This document shows, one piece after another, positions 56,193 through 64,000 of a stretch of DNA of 64,000 nt. Source of the stretch: Bidens hawaiensis. Lineage: Eukaryota > Streptophyta > Magnoliopsida > Asterales > Asteraceae. A model generated the notes under the pieces. The model did no database searches, was not told the DNA's origin, and saw only the letters and a program-made list of their open reading frames with translations. The first letter of the stretch is position 1. Every line of letters starts with the position of its first letter. A program made the position numbers and the translations under genes. Location of the stretch: positions 2,438,501 through 2,502,500 of the forward strand of contig JAIQDT010000172.1 of NCBI GenBank assembly GCA_021521415.1. Reading direction: 5' to 3'.

Positions 56193-58805
56193 ATGGCTGA
56201 TCAGAACCCGTGAAAGTTTGTTGATACTTATAACATATCTGGCCACTTGTATGATCCACCAATGGCTCACAAGGAATTCAAGTAGATGATAGTTGGACTC
56301 AATACTTGCAGGATTTCTCATGCTCTTCGGGAGAATCCTGTCATTTGCAAGAAGATGGTTACCGACTTTTGGAACAATGCAAAGATTATTTCACAAGGCC
56401 CAGATGGAGTCATCTCAATCGACTCCAAAGTACAGAAGAAGCCGTTCGTTGTTACTGAGGCCATAATCAGAGAGGTTCTCCTGTTTTGGGATCAACCCGA
56501 CTACCTAACAGAGTACCCTGGTACTGAAGTTACTGAGGTTCTCACAAGAATGGGATGAGAAGGTACCTATCCACCAGCAATCAAGAAGCTGTTTCACCCA
56601 TACTGGAGATACCTACTGCACACATTCTTTACATGTATCTCGGGAAGAATGGGAGGATCAGACGAGATCGGCCATACCAAAATGTCTGTCGTTGTTGTTC
56701 TGATCATGAATTGGAATTACAATTATTCCAAATTCGTTTTCAATGAAATAATGAGCAACCTAAGGGCAAAGAAGAAGGAGATGTTCCTGATGTATCCAAG
56801 GTTCTTGCAGATGATTTTTGATTCTCACTACACCGACCTGGTTAAATCTGTTGAGACCTTGGACATGAAGTCCATGGGACCCAATTCCTTTGGATTAATG
56901 AAGCAGTCAAGGAAGGGAGCCAAAGTGGTTTATAGGGGCTTAAGACCTTTAGTAAAATTCAGTCGTTTTACTGAGACCGAAGCTGAGCGTGTTGTAGCTC
57001 AGGTTGCTGACGAGCACGTGGCGCCCGCTCAAACACGTATTGCAAAATTTGAAATTTCTGATAATGAGGATGAAGAAGAGGAACCAGAGCACCATCAAAT
57101 GGCCGCTTCTCCAAGTGCTGAGAAGCTGAGTGATATTGAAATCGTCAAAGCGTTACAATCAACAGCTCGGAAGCCTCCTCCGACAATTACTGAAGACGTG
57201 GATGAAGATTTGGTTGAAGAACCAGCTGCTGATCTCATCCATCATAAACGAAAAAGGGATGATATGAGATCTAGCGAGTTGGATAGTGAATTCGAAACAA
57301 CCACTGTTACTACAACAACAACACCAACACCCACACCTGCACCAGAATCAACCACCAGCCCACAATAGCACACTGGTCAACGAGAATCGTATGCTCAATA
57401 AACGCAAGCTGAACCAAATGAACCTGCTGCTGAACCATCCTTCCAGGATTTGCTGTCTAGTGATTTTATCAGCAATTTTGATCTTGAGACAGAAATTCCA
57501 TACTCAAATCCTTTATACGTTCCCTCTGGCTCATTCGGCTCATCTGTTCAGGGTCAATCAAGCTCAGGTGTTTCAGATAAGGTTACCCAAATCCTTGCTA
57601 TGTAGGAGAACTACTTTCAGAACAAGGGAAAAGGTGTGGTTCTTGAGAACGCTCCTGTAGATGTTCAGGCACTGCAACGACGAGTCTTTGAACTTGAGCA
57701 GGATTCGGTGATTAAGGAAGTCCGTATTCAGAAACTTGAGGCTAGAAACTCAGACAAAGACACCAAGATTAAAGAGTTGCAGTCTGGCATGGGAGGCTTA
57801 ACGGCTATGTATCTCGATCTCCAACAAAAGCTAGTTCAGAAATTTGGAGATGAGTTCAAGAGTAATGAAGATGTATTGTATCAACCTCACACAGCTGATC
57901 AAGATAAAGACTCCACTATTCGTCCAGTCGACAACACTGATATTAGCAGACAAGAAGAATCAGAGTCTTTAAAGCAATGCATGGAAGCACCACCAGTCAC
58001 CAAATAGAAATCATGCAGTATTCAGAAGAAACTACTTGAAAAGAGAAAGAAGAAATTGCTGGTGATGAAGAACTCAGATCAGAATGTTGTATCATCGGAT
58101 CACCTAGAGAGATTTGTTGTTACATTTCAAAAGGGATTCTCTGACAAGTACGGCGATCGATTTGGAGTTCTATCATGGGGTTTTGATGCAGATAAGAATA
58201 TGTGGTGGGTTAAGAGAAAGTCAGGAACAATGGAATACTATAAGAAGATGAAATACTTTGGTTCCAGGACTAAAGTGGATTTGAGTGACTTAATAAATTC
58301 TCCATTTACAAATCCATCAAATGACAAGCGGGGCATAGAATTCTGAGATTTTTTTAAAAGACAAGTCGATCGAGGCTTCCCGAATATGAAGACCACTAAG
58401 TCATTTTTGAAGAAAGCAAAGGGCGTTCAAGATCCGAGGACAGGAAAAACAATGGTGAATTTAATGTAGCCTCCCACAAAGAAAGCTACTTACATTCCCG
58501 TACCAGATGCCATACCCGATGGCACGTTGGTGAACATGAGATTTTGGTTCTATGATTCTATCACTGCCACGGCCATTATCAAGCTACAAAAAGGGAAAGG
58601 TCAATACCGGTTTGTCGACCCCAAGGATTTGTTGAAGTTTGGAGAACAGGACATCAAGACTCTCAGCACGTTTCAGATTACAGTCGATCCAATTTTTGAA
58701 ATAGCTGCCAAAGAATACACGAGCATGGTTGCGTCTATCATCAATAACAAGTTCTGGGCTGGAGCATTGAAGGATGCCGATGTAGACTACATGGAGCATG
58801 AATAA
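56193..58805 (+). pseudogene. Sirevirus additional ORF (aORF), nine stops, no frameshift
   Basis: ATG at 56193 (MADQNP), two bases after an acceptor-like 'tttgttgcag'. One frame of 871 codons, closed only by nine stops (56211, 56283, 56556, 57366, 57399, 57603, 58005, 58344, 58467). Conserved with the M aORF: YLLHTFFTCISGRMGG, FLMYPRFLQMIF, an acidic middle (EDEEEEPEHHQ), a coiled coil (RRVFELEQDSVIKEVRIQKL), GTMEYYKKMKYF, DPRTGKT and MRFWFYDSITATAII. No membrane span or signal peptide seen. Nuclear, particle or regulatory role cannot be told from sequence. Confidence 0.85.
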
Positions 58806-58814
58806 AAATAAAGC

Positions 58815-58833
58815 TACATACCAAGGGGGATAT
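58815..58833 (+). other. Polypurine tract of A2
   Basis: 'accaagggggatat' directly before the LTR start TGTTGGGCC at 58834. Confidence 0.8.
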
Positions 58834-59196
58834 TGTTGGGCCAAGTTTGTGGTTTGTACTTAATTTAGTTATGTTGGGCTTGTGGTGTGGGTTATATGTA
58901 AACCGAGAACACACTTGTGTTCTCGGTGGGCTTTTCTTTTGGGCTAGGGTTTTGGTGTACCTATATATAGATGCTCTCTTGTATAGGTTATGGTTGTTCA
59001 TTCCTAGTTACTGTGATCAAGTATTGTAAGTGCTTAAGCACCCGACGTATTAATCAATATAAGTGTGTTTTGAAGAATCTTTGTGTTAGTTTACTTTGTT
59101 AACTCGTGTTCTTGAATCACCGAGTATAGGTATTCCACACCTATATTTTCCGTGTTGATATCATATTGTAGTGATCCAGATTCAGGACTTACAACA
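58834..59196 (+). repeat. 3' LTR of Sirevirus A2
   Basis: 363 bases from TGTTGGGCCAAG to CTTACAACA, ends TGTTG/CAACA. Contains a 12-base inverted repeat and a TATA box. Confidence 0.88.
58902..58969 (+). promoter_or_regulatory. Inverted repeat and TATA box of A2 LTR
   Basis: ACCGAGAACACA (58902-58913) and TGTGTTCTCGGT (58916-58927) are perfect inverted copies with a 2-base centre. TATATATA is at 58962-58969. Confidence 0.88.
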
Positions 59197-59438
59197 TCAA
59201 TATGCTTGAGGTGGACCGGGTGAGTTACTTGTTACGCTCACCGGATGAGGAAACGAATTAAGAGGCCAAGGTATGTTGTATATTTTAGAATAGGTTAATT
59301 TAATTTTTATTCAAAATTGGTTCTAAAAATTACCTTCCTCATTTTGGAGTTTGTCCAAGTCAAGTGTGGGGAAGACTTTATGTTTTTCTTTACCGTGTTG
59401 GGGACGACTCGGGTTTTTCATGGGGGTATGGTAATTTT
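59197..59438. other. Unassigned DNA between A2 and the Angela LTR
   Basis: No match to other parts of the window. 'caagtgtggggaagact' (59360-59376) looks like an LTR-retrotransposon 3' region, so this may be a remnant of the element into which Angela inserted. Confidence 0.4.
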
Positions 59439-60328
59439 TGTTGGAATTACGTATGCCCGAGACACATACTTATACTAATGTGGCTAACTGTGTTTGATCC
59501 AAGTCGGGTCATACCCAATAACAAGCTAGACAACACCAAATGTATTCTTTAATGATTTGATCATTTAAACGAATACCGAACACTACGTGTTTAGAAAATT
59601 GGTTTTCTAAACAAACACACTTGATAATTTAAATAAATTATCTGGATAATTTATTTATATAAATTAATTATTTAATTGGTTAAATAATTAAGATAGCATG
59701 CATGATTTATAAAATTATTTTTATAAAGTATAAGATGGAGATGGAGATGTTTTAATTGTTAAAACAAAAACAAAAAAAAAAAAAAAAAAAAAAAAACAAA
59801 ACCGGCCACCCATGTGGGGTGGTGGTTTTACCCAATCAAATGCCTTGTCTCCATGTGATGACAAGTTGATTTATCTCCACATCCAAGACATGCAATTGTA
59901 TCTAAAAATTTTGAATTTTTCAAGTGTTGAATTAAGTTCATACTCTCTCTCTCCCTCTCAAAACTCACGGCCCCTTTTGGGCAGAAAATTGGGAGTCTTT
60001 GGGAGCTCATATAGTGTTCATAAATCCTAGCAATTACTTGGTGTTGTCACAAATAGCTTGGGGTATCACACTCTTGAGGTCTTCTTCTTTGGAGGCTTGT
60101 CATTCATCCACCATCTCCTTCAACAAATCACTTGTTCTTCTAAAGGTAGAAGAAGGTACAATTTACATTTGTGAGCATCTTGTTCTTGTAATTTTGATCC
60201 TTGTTCTTTGGGTTTTAGTTTTAACATAATGGTATGTTCATAACAAGTTTTAAAATCTAAGCTTCCGTTGCGTTTTCATGTTAAATATGGTTAACTTGAA
60301 CTTTGATAATCTTGTATAAAAACCAACA
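59439..60328 (+). repeat. 5' LTR of plus-strand Angela element
   Basis: TGTTGGAATTACG to AACCAACA (890 bases). It shares 'ccaagtcgggtcatacccaa' followed by 'taacaagctagacaa' with the minus-strand Angela LTRs. Contains an A-run with few interruptions (59765-59798). Confidence 0.88.
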
Positions 60329-60346
60329 ATGGCATCAAGAGCCGGT
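60329..60346 (+). other. Primer-binding site of plus-strand Angela element
   Basis: ATGGCATCAAGAGCCGG directly after LTR end CAACA, matching the minus-strand copy at 33432-33450. Confidence 0.82.
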
Positions 60347-61961
60347 TACAAGGACTTATGCTTCTTACATGTTCATAGATTTCGGGTTTTTCATGGGTGA
60401 AAAAGGGGTCCGAAATTTTGGTGGATTTTACCCCTCATGGATTTGTAAGATCTTGACATGCATGGAAAGATCTTAGGAAACCATTATTAACATTTGGATG
60501 TTGAAAATAAAAAAAAAATAATAAAAAATTTTGGGCCGTAGCCTCTTGGGGGGGGGGGGGGCCGATTTTATTTGGTGATTTTGGGCATTGGTTGCTTAGG
60601 TTGCATGCTTAGAACATTTGGTATGTTTGGATGTGTCATAACCGAAACCTAGACCTTGGATGTGTTGATTATGTTTATTATTCAATATGGTTGTAATAAT
60701 TCATAATCTTAGGCTTGTGTAATTTATTTATTCATAAGTTGGTTTGTAATAAATAGATTAGTTGCATTTTCTTTTTTTTAGAAAAATATGTATTAGGATA
60801 CATTTTGTAAAAATTGAAGATGCAAGAATTGGTGGATTTGGGCCTTGGACCGAAATTTTGGGCTTGTTGGGCCTCACCGGCCCATCATGGGATTCAAGCC
60901 CATTAGGCCCATAAATTTCACTCTTGGGCCCAAGAAGACTTTTGGAAGTTTGGAGCCCATTAACAAGCCCAACAAGAACACAACAAATTTGAAAGGATAC
61001 TTGAAGCATTTGGATGCAAGGTCAAGTGGGAGTCAACATTCCATCCTTGTGTCATGTTTTGTCCCTTAGGTGTGACTTATGACCTATACTTGTTTCGGCT
61101 AACAAGTATGGTCAAACTTAGCGGTTCTCGGTTATGACTATATTTTTGCATATGTATGCTTGGTTGTTTGTTTTACTTTATGTAATGTGTGGTTGATAGA
61201 TATTAGGATATCCAAACCGTCACATAGGAACGACAACAAGCATGAAACGGGTTCTAATATATATTTGGTAATATCGCGTCAATTAGTTTAATTAAATGGG
61301 TTTATTAAAACTAAGCGATTACTCACATATAATAAAATTGGTTTTATTATAACTTGAACCTTGAAAATTGGTTTTCAAAATCGCCATATTACTAAATGCA
61401 TGTTAGGATATGGCATAATGTTTTTCAAACTAGAATATTGGAAAACTTAAAAATCCCTTTTTCATAATTACCAAGGAAACAAGTCTAACACCATCCTTTT
61501 GTATGACACTTAACGTATTAGGGAACTTTAAATGGGATAAAGGTCACCTAACCATTTTGAGCAAACTAATATACTTAGGGTAATATTAACATATTTGTGG
61601 GATAAAGGTCACCTAACCACTTGTATGTTAATCTTACATGTTTATACAAGTAGGACGACTTGAATTGGAAACCATGTGATAAAGGTCACCTAAGCATGGG
61701 GTCCAATGGTGTTGATGGGATAAACATGCCAACACGAAATAAGGATTTCGAATGGTCCCATACCTCTAGAAGTTGCAAAGGGTTGCAATTGTCAAGATTG
61801 ACTACCTTGTTAAATCAAATAACGGGATAAAGGTCACCTAACCGAAATTTGATTTATCGTTGGATTCTAGAATTTAATTATTATTTTAAAATTTGGAATA
61901 AAAGGGTATTAATAATTAAATTGTTTATAATACTAAAATAAAACTTTGTTAAATTTTGTAG
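60347..61961 (+). other. 5' leader with GATAAAGGTCACCTAA repeats
   Basis: A leader of about 1.6 kb without a convincing ORF. A G-run of about 14 lies near 60548-60562. Four copies of GATAAAGGTCACCTAA occur at 61537, 61601, 61678 and 61827, in the half nearest gag. The minus-strand Angela leader has the same word, partly decayed. Confidence 0.75.
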
Positions 61962-64000
61962 ATGGCCGCTAACAATGCTAACACCTCTACCCATAACACC
62001 CGTAACCTATCCTTAAGAACCATCCTTGAAAAGGATCGTCTAAACCATAATAACTTTATGGATTGGTATCGCAACTTGAGAATAGTTCTCAAACAAGAAG
62101 AGATATCATATGTCTTAGACGATCCCATTCCCGACGAGCCTAACGTGGAAGATGAGGAGGCTTATAACGATTGGGTCAACTACACCAAAGATTCGGTGCA
62201 AGCCTCTTGCCTCATGTTAGCGACTATGATTCCCGAAATCCAAAAGGATTTCGAGCATCATGGGGCATACGACATGATAACTCAATTGAAGGAAATGTTC
62301 CTTCAACAAGCTAGAGCCGAACGTTTCGAAACGGTTCGAGCGTTTCATGCATGTCGTATGGAGGAAACCCAAAGCGTCTCATCTTATGTCCTAAAGATGA
62401 AAAGCTACATCGAAAAGCTTCGTAGGTTGAATTGTCCCGTGTCTAATGAGTTGGCTACGGATTTGATCCTCAACTCTTTGACCAAAAGGTTTGAAACCTT
62501 TGTCATGAATTATAACATGAATGGATGGGACAAAAGCATTGGTGAGCTTCACGCAATGCTAAGAACGGCCGAAGCGGGAATGGGTAAAAAGGTTTTACCC
62601 GTTCTAACAATCGATGAAGGGAAAAGGGGACATAACTCCAAACCCAAAGCAAGTGTTGCTAAGGGCAAGGGCCACGTCCAAGGAAAGGGAAAGAGGAAAG
62701 CCATCACGCCCTACAAACCGAAGGAAAAGAAGCAAAAGGTTGCGACGCAAGATCCATGCTTTGAGTGTGGAGAGATAGGTCATTGGAAAAGGAATTGTCC
62801 GACCTATCTCAATGCATTAAAAGATAAGAGGGATGCGGGGCATACCTCAGGTATTATCTTTACTATATATGTTGAACTGAATGTTATTTCTTCAAATACA
62901 TGGGTACTTGATACCGGATGTGGAACTCACATTTGCAATTTGTTGCAGGGTTTCAAAAGAAGTAAACAACTCAACAAAGGGGACATTAGTCTCTTTATGG
63001 GCAATGGAGCAAAAGTTGAAGTCCAAGCTCAAGGAGACTACATGTTAAAGCTTCCAAGTGGTTTGGAAGTAATTTTGAAGAATGTTTTGTATGCTCCTAA
63101 GTTAAGGAGAAACATTATTTCCGTGTCCCTTTTAAAACAATGTGGCTTTGATTTTAAATTTATGGATTATGATATTCATGTTTTGATGAATGGCATATTT
63201 TATTTTAAAGCTATACCCATGAATGGTATATATGAAATAGATCAAAGTGGTATGTCACATAGTAGTTCAATGTACAATGTCAACACCAAGAAACTCAAGA
63301 AGGACTTGGGTGATCCCTATCTTTGGCATTGTCGCCTTGGACATATAAGCAAGAATCGCATGCAAACTCTTCGCAAGAGTGGTATTCTAGAAACAAATGA
63401 GTATGATTCATTTGATGTATGTGAATCTTGTTTACAAGGCAAAATGACAAAGCAACCCTTTAATAAAACTTTTGAAAGGTCAAAAGAATTATTGGGTATC
63501 ATACATTCGGATGTATGTGGTCCTTTTAGACCAATGACTAGGAATGGTGAAAGATACTTCATTACCTTTATTGACGATTATAGTCGATATGGTTATGTGT
63601 ACTTAATGAAACACAAAGATGAAGCTTTTGAAATGTTCAAAGACTTCAAAGCTGAAGTAGAAAGACAACTCAAGACCACAATCAAAGTACTTCGTAGTGA
63701 CAGAGGAGGTGAATACCTAAGTGATGTTTTTCAAGATCATCTTAAGAGTTGTGGAATTATTTCACAACTTACTCCACCTGGAACACCACAACATAATGGT
63801 GTGTCTGAAAGGAGAAATCGTACCCTATTAGATATGGTTCGATCGATGATGGCTAGAAGCAGTTTACCTCTATCATTTTGGGGCTATGCTTTACTTTCCG
63901 CTGTTCGCATATTGAATATGGCTCCAACCAAGAAAGTGGAGAAGACACCTTTTGAAATATGGCATGGAAAGGCTCCATCGCTATCATTCTTAAGAGTTTG
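61962..64000 (+). CDS. gag-pol: Ty1 gag-protease-integrase (Angela lineage), intact to window edge
   Basis: The ATG at 61962 (MAANNANTSTHNTRNLS) opens a frame that I read codon by codon for 679 codons to base 64000 without a stop; it is incomplete only because the window ends. Gag: FMDWYRNLRIVLKQEE and ETVRAFHACRMEETQSVSSY; zinc knuckle CFECGEIGHWKRNC; protease WVLDTGCGTHICN (DTG); integrase zinc site LWHCRLGHISKNR with CESCLQGK; core D in HSDVCGPF, D in RSDRGGEY and E in NGVSERRNRT. All catalytic residues expected in this part are present. RT and the 3' LTR should lie to the right. Confidence 0.95.
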   Translation, partial: MAANNANTSTHNTRNLSLRTILEKDRLNHNNFMDWYRNLRIVLKQEEISYVLDDPIPDEPNVEDEEAYNDWVNYTKDSVQASCLMLATMIPEIQKDFEHHGAYDMITQLKEMFLQQARAERFETVRAFHACRMEETQSVSSYVLKMKSYIEKLRRLNCPVSNELATDLILNSLTKRFETFVMNYNMNGWDKSIGELHAMLRTAEAGMGKKVLPVLTIDEGKRGHNSKPKASVAKGKGHVQGKGKRKAITPYKPKEKKQKVATQDPCFECGEIGHWKRNCPTYLNALKDKRDAGHTSGIIFTIYVELNVISSNTWVLDTGCGTHICNLLQGFKRSKQLNKGDISLFMGNGAKVEVQAQGDYMLKLPSGLEVILKNVLYAPKLRRNIISVSLLKQCGFDFKFMDYDIHVLMNGIFYFKAIPMNGIYEIDQSGMSHSSSMYNVNTKKLKKDLGDPYLWHCRLGHISKNRMQTLRKSGILETNEYDSFDVCESCLQGKMTKQPFNKTFERSKELLGIIHSDVCGPFRPMTRNGERYFITFIDDYSRYGYVYLMKHKDEAFEMFKDFKAEVERQLKTTIKVLRSDRGGEYLSDVFQDHLKSCGIISQLTPPGTPQHNGVSERRNRTLLDMVRSMMARSSLPLSFWGYALLSAVRILNMAPTKKVEKTPFEIWHGKAPSLSFLRV

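Larger units (their letters stand above)
50430..59196 (+). mobile_element. Sirevirus A2: pol, aORF, 3' LTR; 5'-truncated
   Basis: Protease remnant (50431-50686), integrase to RT start (50687-52435), RT-RNase H (52436-53740), spacer, aORF (56193-58805), purine tract and 3' LTR (58834-59196). LTR, primer site and gag are missing at the left, where it joins element M head-to-head. Confidence 0.88.
59439..64000 (+). mobile_element. Ty1 Angela-type element, 5' part, runs off right edge
   Basis: 5' LTR (59439-60328), primer site, leader (60347-61961) and an open gag-pol frame to the window end. Related to the minus-strand copy at 25638-34412, but the LTR is a diverged subfamily and gag differs in many residues. 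Confidence 0.93.

Noticed and set aside
35965..59196. A1 and A2 as two halves of one Sirevirus split by insertion of M
   Set aside because: Both keep overlapping protease sequence (VSFAG to SVSQICD), their LTR starts differ (TGTTGGTGC versus TGTTGGGCC), and no matching TSD is seen.
59765..59798. A-run as the poly(A) tail of a LINE or SINE
   Set aside because: It lies inside the Angela LTR, with no target duplication or LINE sequence beside it.
1..64000. CRISPR array, rRNA, tRNA or operon structures
   Set aside because: No regularly spaced identical repeats with unique spacers, no rRNA or tRNA signature; all tRNA-like matches are 12-18-base primer sites.

Overview
The window looks like a retrotransposon nest from the intergenic heterochromatin of a flowering plant. 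Every recognisable coding stretch belongs to a plant LTR-retrotransposon lineage: Ty3 Tekay-type chromoviruses, Ty1 Angela/BARE-type elements and Ty1 SIRE/Maximus (Sirevirus)-type elements. LTRs, primer sites complementary to initiator tRNA-Met, purine tracts and 5-bp target-site duplications (TSDs) can be seen directly. My impression is a eudicot, possibly Asteraceae, but that is recall only. I see no ordinary host gene, rRNA, tRNA or CRISPR array.

Layout, left to right. 1-1500: minus-strand Tekay-type LTR running off the window. 1501-1761: minus-strand Sirevirus LTR fragment. 1762-35964: a non-coding minus-strand LTR element (LARD-like) whose 3' LTR (1762-3706) and 5' LTR (35396-35964, cut) are 32 kb apart because other elements landed inside it. 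These are a plus-strand Tekay element (6078-11863, TSD ggtgg, with a deletion from inside the 5' LTR to RNase H); two terminal-inverted-repeat elements in (TA)n tracts (12316-12950 and 12981-25291), the larger split by a minus-strand Tekay element (16345-24601, TSD ataca); and a minus-strand Angela element (25638-34412, TSD gcatc) that carries an extra partial LTR.

35965-59196: three broken Sireviruses. A1 (plus, 35965-39771) keeps LTR, gag and protease. M (minus, 39772 to about 50430) keeps part of gag, pol, a large additional ORF (aORF) and the 3' LTR. A2 (plus, about 50430 to 59196) keeps protease remnant, integrase, RT, RNase H, aORF and 3' LTR. M and A2 meet head-to-head. 59439-64000: a plus-strand Angela element whose gag-protease-integrase frame is open for 679 codons to the window edge.

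Most interesting pattern: each Sirevirus LTR carries its own near-perfect inverted repeat just upstream of its TATA box. The same private motif recurs inside the element, in the 5' leader (A1) or in a promoter/intron-like region upstream of the aORF (M, A2). The aORFs of M and A2 are homologous large proteins without visible membrane segments. I propose, as inference only, that the aORF or another element product recognises these element-specific repeats. An 11-base motif (AACTTCGCCTA) is also shared between the unrelated Tekay and A1 LTRs.
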